Below are positions 32,129 through 40,838 of a stretch of DNA of 64,000 nucleotides, in pieces (positions within the stretch are counted from its first letter, which is position 1; every line of letters begins with the position of its first letter). The position numbers and the translations under genes are program-made. This DNA comes from Candidatus Zixiibacteriota bacterium (GTDB taxonomy: Bacteria; Zixibacteria; MSB-5A5; GN15; JACZUZ01): positions 45,353-109,352 of the forward strand of contig JAJRPM010000005.1 in the NCBI GenBank assembly GCA_024280775.1. Reading direction: 5' to 3'. Below the pieces are notes generated by a model. That model made no database searches, had not been told where the DNA came from, and saw nothing but the letters and a program-made list of their open reading frames with translations.

Positions 32129-33980
32129 GAGATTCCACCGTGCTATGTTGATACTGCATTTGATATAGCTTGTGGTAGATTCCCTCTGCCGTCAGCAATT
32201 CTGAGTGAGTTCCCTGTTCGCAAAGTCGTCCGTGATGCATCACGAGGATGTTATCTGCTTTTTCGATAGTGGAAAGACGATGCGCTACCACCAGTGATGT
32301 GCGACCTTGCATGATTTTATCAAGCGCATGTTGAATCAGACGCTCGGTGGAAGTGTCTATCGAGCTGGTGGCTTCGTCGAGGGCCAGAATTCTCGGATCA
32401 AAGGCCAATGCACGCGCAAATGAGAGTAGCTGTTTTTGACCGGTTGAAAGCGTGGCGCCTCGTTCTTTGATTTCTTTGGAAATATCCAGTGTTTTTTCGA
32501 CATCACCGTTTACTCCCGCGCCGTTTTGGGTAGCGCGATCAAAACCCACTTCTCGCAAAGCCCAACGGATTTTCTCATCATCAATTGATTTATCTCCCAG
32601 ACGCACATTATCAGCAATCGTTCCGGAGAAAATCTGAACGTCTTGCATCACTAATCCCAAATGGCTACGCAACTCTGGCACTGACATCTCTCGTATGTCA
32701 CGGCCATCAAGTAGTATCCTGCCACTCTGCGGCTCATAGAACCGGAACAGCAATGACACCAAAGTAGTTTTTCCTGAGCCGGTGGCGCCCACTAGAGCAA
32801 TCGATTCACCCGGCTCGATTTTGAATGAGACATCGGTGATTACATTCTCCGGCGGATTGTAAGCGAACGTTACATTCTCAAATGTAATAGCGCCGCGCAC
32901 TTTCGGATAGGCTTTCGAATTGCCCATCACTATCTTTTCCGGCGTAGTGGTTGCAACAACGCTTGCTTCACCTGATTGGTCAGACTCAGTGTCCAGCAAT
33001 TGGAATATCCTCTCCGATGAAGCCATCGACGCTTGCAGAACATTGTATTTTTCCGAAAGGTCACGGATAGGTCGATAGAAACGCTCTACCAGCAGAATGA
33101 AGGCCGTAAGCTCACCGAAGGTTAATAGCCCGTCCTCGATTTGCATCCCGCCATAGACAATCAACGCCGCCAAAGAAATAGCGCCAATCAGATTTACTAT
33201 CGGGAAGAACACCGCATAATAGAACACCTGTTTGAGGTTTTGGTCTAGCGCGGTGCGGTTCCGCTCTTCAAAACCGGCGAAGGTGGCGTCTTCCTGGCTG
33301 AAGAGCTTGATTATGGCCATCCCCGAAAGTCGTTCGCTAAGGTAGGCGTTGATTTGCGCGACAGTTATGCGCAATTGCCGATACACCTCGCGTACTTTAC
33401 GTCGGAAAATAACTGTCGCAATCCCCAGCGCCGGCAAGATAAGAAACACCGCTATGGCAAGTCGCCAATTATAGTAGAACATCAATGATACATAGCCAGT
33501 GAGGAGAATCAAATCGCCGATGATGTTAATCACACCGGATGAAAACAATTCGTTAAGCACATTGACATCGCTAGTGACACGTGTCACCAGACGCCCTACA
33601 GGATTCTTGTCGAAGAATTTCAACTCCATCCCTTGCAATTTCCTGAATACTTGCAGGCGAATATCCTGTTGAACCTCCTGGCCCATACGCGTGGTGATTA
33701 TCATTTGGAAGTATTCCAAACCAAAATGCAGGAGCATGGCGCCTAGATATAACCAGGTCATAGACCTCAGACCGGATAAATCTCCGACACTTACGTAGTC
33801 ATCAATTGCGCGTTGAACCAGCACAATTAGGTACACTTGAAGTGCGCCAACCAATATTAGGGAAGTGGCGCCTGAGATAGTATGCAGTTTGTAAGGCCGC
33901 AAGTATTTCAGCAGACGTTTCATCAAGCGCGAGTCATAGGCCTTGCCCAGCGCTTCTTCCTGGAAGTATGCGTCACTCAT
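32121..33980 (-). CDS. ABC exporter half-transporter, catalytically competent subunit
   Basis: This 619-residue protein has six membrane helices (about residues 25-330) followed by an ATPase domain. The domain has Walker A GATGSGKTT, a non-canonical signature LSTGQKQ, and Walker B ILALDEATSSID with the catalytic Glu present, then an H-loop in VAHRLST. It is 22 bp downstream of another ABC half-transporter. Together they look like a heterodimeric exporter of the BmrCD/TM287-TM288 type. Substrate unknown: lipid, drug or peptide. Confidence 0.87.
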   Translation of the reverse strand: MSDAYFQEEALGKAYDSRLMKRLLKYLRPYKLHTISGATSLILVGALQVYLIVLVQRAIDDYVSVGDLSGLRSMTWLYLGAMLLHFGLEYFQMIITTRMGQEVQQDIRLQVFRKLQGMELKFFDKNPVGRLVTRVTSDVNVLNELFSSGVINIIGDLILLTGYVSLMFYYNWRLAIAVFLILPALGIATVIFRRKVREVYRQLRITVAQINAYLSERLSGMAIIKLFSQEDATFAGFEERNRTALDQNLKQVFYYAVFFPIVNLIGAISLAALIVYGGMQIEDGLLTFGELTAFILLVERFYRPIRDLSEKYNVLQASMASSERIFQLLDTESDQSGEASVVATTTPEKIVMGNSKAYPKVRGAITFENVTFAYNPPENVITDVSFKIEPGESIALVGATGSGKTTLVSLLFRFYEPQSGRILLDGRDIREMSVPELRSHLGLVMQDVQIFSGTIADNVRLGDKSIDDEKIRWALREVGFDRATQNGAGVNGDVEKTLDISKEIKERGATLSTGQKQLLSFARALAFDPRILALDEATSSIDTSTERLIQHALDKIMQGRTSLVVAHRLSTIEKADNILVMHHGRLCEQGTHSELLTAEGIYHKLYQMQYQHSTVESRA

Positions 33981-34002
33981 AGTCTAAGCGTGGAGACCGC
34001 GC

Positions 34003-35865
34003 TCAATCTACCTCAAGTTCCTGCTTCAATGATTGAAGCCTGTTAAGTTCGGCATAGGAGCCATTGGTCTTTAGCAATTCGCTGTGTGACCCGCGCTCGG
34101 TAATTTTCGCGCCATCAAGGTAGATAATCTCATTGCAGTCTTTGACTGCGCTGATGCGGTGTGAAATTACAATTGAAGTTCGACCTTGCAACATGCTGTT
34201 GAGTCCGGCGGCGATTTGCGCTTCGGTTTCAGTGTCGACCGCGCTGGTTGCATCATCTAAGATGATAATGCGCGGATCAGTGAGGACTGCGCGCGCGATC
34301 GACAGACGCTGTTTCTGGCCGCCGGAAAGGGTGATACCCCTCTCACCTACTATTGTCTCATAGCCTGATGAAAACTCTGCTATGTCTTTCTCCAGCGCGG
34401 CGGCTTTGACAGCTGAGGCCACTTCTTCATCTGTGGCCTGTGGAGCGCCGAAGCGAATGTTCTCTCTAAGTCTGTCGGAAAACAGGAATGCCTCCTGTGG
34501 CACATAGCCGATTTGTTCACGCAAGGCGCCCAAGGGCCAGTCGAGAATATCTGTGTCATCAATGAAAAGAGCGCCGCGAGGCGGTTGATATAGACGCATC
34601 ACCAGCGCTGCGAGCGTAGATTTACCTGCGGCAACCGGCCCGACAATTCCCAGTGAACGTCCCGGTTCAATTGTCAGCGAAATGTTTACCAGAGACGGAG
34701 CAAGCGCTTCAGGCTCAGAATTGGCGGCGCTAGTGGCAGGTTTTGCAGGAGGAGTGTCATAACTAAATGTCAGGTCACGAAACTCTATTCTCCCTTTGAT
34801 TGGTTTCCGGCTTTGATTGGGAGGTGGCTTAGTGACAACACCATCAAGAGTGGCAGGCCATTCATCGGGCGCGTGGAAGATTTTGTTAAGTCTATCCAGT
34901 GAGGCTGAACCGCGTTGATAGAGAGAGACAACCCATCCCAGCGCTATTATCGGCCAGATTAACATGCCGATGTAAATGAAGAAACTCACCAAGTCACCTT
35001 TGGTGATTTCACCGTCAATTACCTGTTGGCCACCAACAATCAGCGCTATCAAAGTTATCAATCCGGCCATGCTGAACAGGAACGGCATGAAGATTCCCTG
35101 AAAGCGCGCCATCGACATATTCCGCTCTACATACTCACGCCCAACTTTTTCAAAGCGCTCAACTTCATTGAGTTCCTGTCCGTAGGCTTTCACAACTCGA
35201 ATGCCGGCGAGGTTTTCCTGCGCGGTGGCTGTTAGCACAGAGAATTGACTTTGAATCGCGTTGAAGCGTTTGTGAATTATTCCCCCGACTAGTGTCACCA
35301 GGATTGAAATTATCGGCATAGGTATAATCACATACAGGGTAAGTTTCGGGGCCATGTAGAACATTAGAGCTAGTGACAGTGTCGTGGTCATTATTGTATT
35401 GGTGAAATACATGATGCCCGGGCCGAATATCAAACGCACCGCCTCAACGTCATTTGTCAGGCGAGCCATGACATCACCGATACGTCGCTCATGGAAAAAT
35501 GACATGGGCAGACGCAGGAGTTTCTTGAATAGCTCACCGCGAATATCATATTCGAGCTTACGTGACATCCAAATAACTGAACGACGATTCAAAAACAGAA
35601 ACAAACCACTTAGCGCGGTTAATCCCACAAAAGCGGCGGCGAGTCCAAGACCGTGATTCTCAAGCTGGCCGTTTTCCAAATCATCAAGTAGTAGCTTTAC
35701 CAGATATGGACGCACAACATTGAACAACGCAGAGAGTGTCACCGAGAGGGCGCCTACCACCAGATAATTGCGGTACTTGCCTAGATGTTTTAGAGGTACT
35801 TCAAAACGCTTCTTGAAACGAATTCGCTCCGAAGATGTTTTCTTAGATTTACTATCAGTCGACAC
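34003..35865 (-). CDS. ABC exporter half-transporter, degenerate-site subunit
   Basis: This 620-residue protein has the membrane domain at about 30-330 and an ATPase domain with Walker A GPVAAGKST, a canonical LSGGQKQR signature and Walker B IIILDDATSAVD, where Asp replaces the catalytic Glu. The H-loop ISHRISA is present. The missing Glu here and the altered signature in the partner would fall on the same composite ATP site, leaving one active and one degenerate site. It starts the transporter-phosphatase operon. Confidence 0.87.
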   Translation of the reverse strand: MSTDSKSKKTSSERIRFKKRFEVPLKHLGKYRNYLVVGALSVTLSALFNVVRPYLVKLLLDDLENGQLENHGLGLAAAFVGLTALSGLFLFLNRRSVIWMSRKLEYDIRGELFKKLLRLPMSFFHERRIGDVMARLTNDVEAVRLIFGPGIMYFTNTIMTTTLSLALMFYMAPKLTLYVIIPMPIISILVTLVGGIIHKRFNAIQSQFSVLTATAQENLAGIRVVKAYGQELNEVERFEKVGREYVERNMSMARFQGIFMPFLFSMAGLITLIALIVGGQQVIDGEITKGDLVSFFIYIGMLIWPIIALGWVVSLYQRGSASLDRLNKIFHAPDEWPATLDGVVTKPPPNQSRKPIKGRIEFRDLTFSYDTPPAKPATSAANSEPEALAPSLVNISLTIEPGRSLGIVGPVAAGKSTLAALVMRLYQPPRGALFIDDTDILDWPLGALREQIGYVPQEAFLFSDRLRENIRFGAPQATDEEVASAVKAAALEKDIAEFSSGYETIVGERGITLSGGQKQRLSIARAVLTDPRIIILDDATSAVDTETEAQIAAGLNSMLQGRTSIVISHRISAVKDCNEIIYLDGAKITERGSHSELLKTNGSYAELNRLQSLKQELEVD

Positions 35866-36047
35866 GCTTATACTGGTTCTTCTCTATTGTTGTAGTTTTG
35901 GCAGGTTGCTAAAAGTTGAAAAAATCATCGAGTTACAGAAGCGCCCTACCTGCCCGGAGAGCGATACTGTGTGCAGAGAATAAAGCGAATTCTAGCGATG
36001 CGGACAAGTTGTTGAAGACGGATGGCGCTATATGTGCGATTGGCCCG
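35866..36047. other. Spacer between the 796-aa exported protein gene and the ABC operon
   Basis: About 180 bp. No gene or strong hairpin is visible; it probably carries the promoter of the ABC operon on the minus strand. Confidence 0.3.
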
Positions 36048-38438
36048 TTAGTAGTTCAGGATATTTGCCAGCAGATGGATAGCGTTGATTTCAAGACGAG
36101 AAATCCGTTGTAGCAGAGGAAAGCCGCAATAGATGATTCGTCCCTCGCCCATATTGGCCACCGTCAGAAGACTGCGGTTGCTTGAGGTCCGTTTATCGTA
36201 AATCAGTTTCTTTCCGGCGGCAATTTCAGCCGGGGCCGACAAAGCGCGACTATCTACAGTTTCAACCAATCTGCGAGTTAGAATTGTGTAGGGTTTTGAG
36301 AACAATCGATGGTTTCTCTCTCCTACACCGATATCAACTCCCTCCAAGGCCGCAGGAAGCGGACGAATAGACAACGCCCCGGCGCGCGAGGGCCAGTCCT
36401 GAGGTTGGCCCATAACCACCAGCAAGCCGCCCTGACGAACGTACCTTTCGATTCTTTCGGTCACTTTCGATAAGGAAGCAAAGAGTTGATGACTGCCGGA
36501 ACCGACAATTATTACCTGATAAGCCCCTAGGTCGCCGGTTTCCAACGCCCGGTTGGTTAGCGGTGTGATGTTTGCGTCGGTCATGCGCAAAACATCTTCC
36601 AGTAAGCCGGAAGTATCCGGCAGGAAAGCAATCGGACGGTCGGGGTTGATTACGCAACTGGCAACCCGAATCAAGGCGGTATCGGCGGCAACAATCTCAC
36701 CACCTTCTTTCAAATACAATACCAGCCGCGCTATGCCATCGACCATGCCAGAGCCTGCGACAAAGGGAAATTGAATTGTTTGCGATTCCTCACCAGAAGA
36801 TAACGACATGGTGCGTTGCACAGCTCCGGCTGAAATCCCCGGGGGAGTTTTGAGTTCTACCGCAACCTTACCTGAGTAGTATTTCGGCTTTTCGACAACA
36901 GCTTTCCAGTAGAAGGGACTGACCGTCTTATCCACCAGCACATTTGCGACTTTGGGAATAAAGCGGAAGGAAGGTAGGAAAGTCACTTTCAAACTGCGGC
37001 TTCCACGCACTCCAGCTACGCTACGAGCTGTCATGGAAATCCCGCCGTACTGAATCTCGACTGCAAAGCGCAGAGAGTCCAAAGCGCCACTGCGCAGTGA
37101 CTCTCCCTCAAAATCTACCAAATACTCACGAATAAACTGCTGATGCGGTCGCACTTTGTGCGGAGTTGCATCGACTATTATGGCGCTATCATCAGAGCCG
37201 GGGAAAAACAATATTTTAGCCAATGTGACACCCAGTGGCCCGGAGACTGTAACAGTCGGGCGGAATTTTACTTTGGGACCTTCGGGAGTGTCTTTGATGA
37301 CGATATCACCTGACCATTCGAGGCCCATAGTCAGCAAAGTGGCGCGCTGAGCGGTGGCGACTAGATTGCTTACGTAACCGCTATAAACCTGGTCTGCTTT
37401 TAGCTCGGGATTTGAATTCACCAAATCCAGCAAACGTGTCAGCGCCCGATACCCTGAGACTAACCGGTCTACACGCTTTCTCGGACTACCGGCGATACGG
37501 GCGTCGTTGAAATCACGCTCGAATTGTTCCGCCAAACGTAGCTGATTCTTAATAGTTGTGGTTGAATTGGAGCTACTTGTGGAAACAACACTCTTGATTA
37601 GCCCTCCTAAGCGTAGCTTAGTCAACCCCGAGAGGAAATCAGACTCACGGAAAGAGCTATTGATGTCATAGCGCGCTAATTCATAGCGAGTGTATAAGCC
37701 GTCTTCAGCAGAGAGCGGTTCGGCTCCAAAATCCTGCGGGAAGAAGTATCTCTCGGTTTCGGCGATAAGTTCGGCATAGGCTCTATACAGCTCGCGTTGA
37801 TTGACTATTGCGCCCTGAATAACAGCTCCGCTGGTGAACTCCGCCTGCTCTTGATAAACTTTTCGGACTCCTACCAGTCCGTTGTACTTAAGACTGTCGG
37901 GAGCGGCCTTGCCTGATAGAAAATAGTCTTTGACTGGCTTCCAAATCGAACTGGAAAGGCTGGAGTTGAATAGGACAATGTCCGGCGCTGATGAATTCGG
38001 TGAGAGGGCATTCGGAAGCTCGCCTATCGCCGTCTGAGATAGATTTATCTGCGTTAGACCTAATCCCGAGCGCTTGTGATATTTCTTACGAGCCTGCAAG
38101 CCTTCCGGGGATTCAGTAATAGTCGCTAGAGTCACGTCGCAACCGTAGCGCTGACTTAGAAGCATAACCGCTCCCCAGTCAATATCCTGCGGCGCCTCAA
38201 AGAAGTAGACAACCTGCAAATCATTCAGGGTTCTATCGATGTGTTCAGTGGTGTTAGTTTGACTCTGAGCGAGTGGAGCCAATGCGATGATGGCCAAAGA
38301 GGCCAGTGTCAGTTTCATTGTGAGTGTCATTGTCAGTGTGACGAGCGCCGAGTTTATTCGCAGTCGCATCATTGCGTTTGAAACGCTGTTGAGAGCTTCA
38401 CGAGTGTAATGCGATATGTAGTTCAGTCTGCTCAGCAT
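36048..38438 (-). CDS. Large exported protein with C-terminal amidotransferase-like fold, function unknown
   Basis: This protein has up to 796 residues. A signal peptide is best seen at MKLTLASLAIIALAPLAQSQ (residues 41-60), so translation may start at ATG 38318 (about 756 residues). An alpha/beta segment (VVYFFEAPQDIDWGAVMLLSQRYG) and a helical middle are followed by beta-rich Ig-like stretches (about 390-610). Near the C-terminus is a flavodoxin/GATase-like segment (YQVIIVGSGSHQLF, ERYVRQGGLLVVMGQPQDW). This architecture recalls exported carbohydrate-linked proteins of FCB bacteria, but I cannot name a family. No ribosome-binding site clearly settles the start. Confidence 0.68.
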   Translation of the reverse strand: MLSRLNYISHYTREALNSVSNAMMRLRINSALVTLTMTLTMKLTLASLAIIALAPLAQSQTNTTEHIDRTLNDLQVVYFFEAPQDIDWGAVMLLSQRYGCDVTLATITESPEGLQARKKYHKRSGLGLTQINLSQTAIGELPNALSPNSSAPDIVLFNSSLSSSIWKPVKDYFLSGKAAPDSLKYNGLVGVRKVYQEQAEFTSGAVIQGAIVNQRELYRAYAELIAETERYFFPQDFGAEPLSAEDGLYTRYELARYDINSSFRESDFLSGLTKLRLGGLIKSVVSTSSSNSTTTIKNQLRLAEQFERDFNDARIAGSPRKRVDRLVSGYRALTRLLDLVNSNPELKADQVYSGYVSNLVATAQRATLLTMGLEWSGDIVIKDTPEGPKVKFRPTVTVSGPLGVTLAKILFFPGSDDSAIIVDATPHKVRPHQQFIREYLVDFEGESLRSGALDSLRFAVEIQYGGISMTARSVAGVRGSRSLKVTFLPSFRFIPKVANVLVDKTVSPFYWKAVVEKPKYYSGKVAVELKTPPGISAGAVQRTMSLSSGEESQTIQFPFVAGSGMVDGIARLVLYLKEGGEIVAADTALIRVASCVINPDRPIAFLPDTSGLLEDVLRMTDANITPLTNRALETGDLGAYQVIIVGSGSHQLFASLSKVTERIERYVRQGGLLVVMGQPQDWPSRAGALSIRPLPAALEGVDIGVGERNHRLFSKPYTILTRRLVETVDSRALSAPAEIAAGKKLIYDKRTSSNRSLLTVANMGEGRIIYCGFPLLQRISRLEINAIHLLANILNY

Positions 38439-38518
38439 GATTCAAGAGTAGAGATTTGAGCGCCAAAGGGCAACTGAAACTCTGTCGACCCTACTAAGTT
38501 GATTACGATAACTTGGTA

Positions 38519-38881
38519 TTACAATACGTCCTCATCCTCAGATCGCCATCCGGGGTCAACTATGCAAATAAAAGTCAAAGAAGCCGAACCGGTGTTCTCC
38601 AGCCATTGTCGTGAACCGGCGGGGATTTCAACAGCGGAGCCCGGATTCACTTCCGCTGATTCATCCTCAATATGCATGACTCCGACTCCGCTGAGGATTA
38701 AGTATACTTCATGAGTTGTGAGCCGGTGTGGCTTGGACGATTTTCCCGGAGATAAACGGGCGACGGCCAGGGAATAGCGAGCTGTGAACTCCGACTGGGT
38801 ATTGGGATTCCAAAGCTCACGGAGCAAGACTCCGTCACCGGCGGTGATTTCCGCCACATCTTTCAATTCCCGGATATTCAT
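38519..38881 (-). CDS. Cupin-domain protein
   Basis: This 120-residue single-domain cupin has motif 1 as KSSKPHRLTTHEVYLILSGVGVMHIEDE and motif 2 as VEIPAGSRQWLENTGSASLTFICIV. Metal-binding His/Glu residues are present in motif 1; motif 2 lacks the usual His (Gln instead), so metal binding may be partial. Cupins of this size bind sugars, oxalate or aromatic acids. It lies downstream of etfB but beyond a terminator, so it is a separate unit. Confidence 0.8.
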   Translation of the reverse strand: MNIRELKDVAEITAGDGVLLRELWNPNTQSEFTARYSLAVARLSPGKSSKPHRLTTHEVYLILSGVGVMHIEDESAEVNPGSAVEIPAGSRQWLENTGSASLTFICIVDPGWRSEDEDVL

Positions 38882-38963
38882 TTAGTCGTCAAATCTCTTT
38901 CACCACATACAGTTGCTATTCCAGCGGGCTGAAATGAAAATACCGCTACACAAGACTTAGCAC

Positions 38964-38999
38964 AATAAGAAAGCGGGTGAGGCGCTCGCCTCACCCGCT
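38964..38999 (-). terminator. Rho-independent terminator after etfB
   Basis: AGCGGGTGAGGCG (38972-38984) pairs perfectly with CGCCTCACCCGCT (38987-38999). On the minus strand it is followed by TTTCTTATT. It lies about 45 bp beyond the etfB stop codon. Confidence 0.8.
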
Positions 39000-39042
39000 A
39001 AGGAAACATATTGCCAAACCCGCAGAACCTTTACAATATCCT

Positions 39043-39834
39043 TTACAATACCTGATCTGTCTTGAGCTTCTGGTATAGGTTCTCGGCAATCTCAGCGGGG
39101 CTTTCGCCTTCGATGAATTCGCCAGCTTTGCGTTGGGGGGGTGATGAGACCTTGGCGCGCTTGGTGGCGGAGTTTCCTCCGATAGCGGCGCCGTCGATAC
39201 CCAAGTCAGCGGCTGACCAGCGAGTGATGGTCTTTTTCTTGGCGGCCATTTTGCCTTTGAGCGACGGCAATCTCGGATCGGCTATTTCTTTTTCGCAGGC
39301 AATAATTGCCGGCAAAGTCGCTTCCAGAACGTCATAGCCGTCCTCTGTGGTCCGATGCACAACCAGCGTATTGTCCTTTATATCTTCGATTTTCTTTACA
39401 AAGCCGATACCGGGCAAATCAAGCAATGCCGCAACCGCGGCAGGAGTTTGGGAGCTTTCTTCGTCGGCGGATTGTTTTCCGCTTAGAACCAAAGTATAGT
39501 CCCCGATTTTTTTCAGCGCCGCCGCGAGAATTTTTGCTGTAGCCTGAGAATCCGAGCCTTCAAAAAGCGGGTCGCAGAGTAGAATTCCCTCGTCAGCCCC
39601 CAGGGCCAAACAGGCGCGAATTGTCGATTCGGACTTCTCGGCGCCCATTGTGAGAATTGTGGTCTTACCCTCAAATCGCTCTTTGAGGCGAATTCCCTCC
39701 TCAACAGCGTATTCATCCGAAGGATTTATCGTCCCGCCGGCGTCCGCCAACAACACTTTGCCAGCGGCGTCATCGATTTTCACCAGAGATATATCTGGTG
39801 TTTGCTTTACCAATACTACGAAATTCATATTCAA
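39043..39834 (-). CDS. etfB: Electron transfer flavoprotein, beta subunit
   Basis: This 263-residue protein of the ETF beta family begins with MNFVVLVKQTPD and has INPSDEYAVEEGIRLKE, LTMGAEKSESTIRACLALGADEGILL, LSGKQSADEESSQTPAAVAALLD and AIIACEKEIADPRLPSLKGKMAAKKK. It would accept electrons from acyl-CoA dehydrogenases, for example the one at 24867, and pass them onward. Unusually, no etfA is adjacent: the downstream gene is a cupin beyond a terminator, and upstream is rnc. The alpha subunit must lie outside the window. Confidence 0.88.
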   Translation of the reverse strand: MNMNFVVLVKQTPDISLVKIDDAAGKVLLADAGGTINPSDEYAVEEGIRLKERFEGKTTILTMGAEKSESTIRACLALGADEGILLCDPLFEGSDSQATAKILAAALKKIGDYTLVLSGKQSADEESSQTPAAVAALLDLPGIGFVKKIEDIKDNTLVVHRTTEDGYDVLEATLPAIIACEKEIADPRLPSLKGKMAAKKKTITRWSAADLGIDGAAIGGNSATKRAKVSSPPQRKAGEFIEGESPAEIAENLYQKLKTDQVL

Positions 39835-40018
39835 ATTATCCCTTCCCAGGCCTTTGGCTCCGGAAATATTTTCACCAAAACTACTCTACAATCTATTGCT
39901 AGATCGCCAGCGAAAAGACAGAAATCTCAACGCTGAACTCAAGCGCAAGAGTAGCAAAAAAATCACATCAGGGCAAATATGCCGAGTCGTTTATCTGTGA
40001 AAAGCATATCTGTGAATA
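39835..40018. other. Spacer between rnc and etfB
   Basis: About 180 bp containing the likely etfB promoter; nothing specific is recognised. Confidence 0.3.
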
Positions 40019-40780
40019 TCAATCCGGGAATCTTGAGCGAAGCGCCTGCAAGCCCTGGCAGGCGGCCTTTTGTTCGGCCTCTTTTTTGGCGGCTCCCTCG
40101 CCGACCCCAATAGTCTCGCCGCGGAACTTGATAGCCACTTTGAAAATCTTGCGATGATCAGGTCCAGTTTCGTCAATTACGTCATATTGCGGCGCGGCCT
40201 CGCCTCGGGATTGGAGAAACTCCAGCAAATGACCCTTATAGTTAATCTGGGATTTATCGGCTTGCACGTCCTCAACTCGTGAGAGTATCAAACGGTTGAC
40301 CACTTCGCGAACAGGCTCGATTGACCCATCCAGATAAATAGCCCCCAGCGCCGCCTCGAAACAATCAGCGATAATGGACTGACGTTGCCGACCGCCGGAG
40401 CGCTCTTCATCAGGGGAAAGACGCACGATTTCGCCCAGCCCGGCCTCGCCGCCAATTTTGGCCAGAGAGGTTTCATTGACCAGCAAGGATTTTAGTTTGG
40501 TCAGCTCACCTTCGCTATATTCGGGAAAGCGCAAATATAATTGCTCAGCGACAATCAAACCCAAGACAGAATCACCGAGAAATTCAAGGCGCTCATAGGA
40601 ATTCAAATCCGCGCCTTCAGGTGTGCGAATAAATGACCTGTGAACTAATGCTTCGAGGAGCAATGTCTCATCTTCGAAGTCATACTGGAAGACTCCGTGG
40701 AAATTCTCAGCAAGTTGCTCAAGCTCTCCGGCAGACTCCGGGCGGGAGAATAATCGTTTGAGAGACGAAAGGATTGTCAT
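40019..40780 (-). CDS. rnc: Ribonuclease III
   Basis: This 253-residue protein has the catalytic RNase III domain with signature ERLEFLGDSVLGL (around residue 64) and downstream acidic DCFEAALGAIYLD. A C-terminal double-stranded RNA-binding domain follows (NYKGHLLEFLQSRGEAAPQYDV, GVGEGAAKKEAEQKAACQGLQAL). It processes rRNA precursors and structured mRNAs. It follows fabF in the conserved acp-fabF-rnc order. Confidence 0.95.
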   Translation of the reverse strand: MTILSSLKRLFSRPESAGELEQLAENFHGVFQYDFEDETLLLEALVHRSFIRTPEGADLNSYERLEFLGDSVLGLIVAEQLYLRFPEYSEGELTKLKSLLVNETSLAKIGGEAGLGEIVRLSPDEERSGGRQRQSIIADCFEAALGAIYLDGSIEPVREVVNRLILSRVEDVQADKSQINYKGHLLEFLQSRGEAAPQYDVIDETGPDHRKIFKVAIKFRGETIGVGEGAAKKEAEQKAACQGLQALRSRFPD

Positions 40781-40808
40781 GTAATTCGCCTGCGGTAAGT
40801 ATTCGTTA

Positions 40809-40831
40809 GCGTCCTATGGGATTCAGGACGC
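40809..40831. other. Hairpin between fabF and rnc
   Basis: GCGTCCT and AGGACGC flank a 9-nt loop in the 58-bp gap between fabF stop and rnc start. There is no T-run, so it is not a simple terminator. It could be an RNA-processing or RNase III autoregulatory site for the downstream rnc mRNA. Confidence 0.5.
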
Positions 40832-40838
40832 TCTTAGT

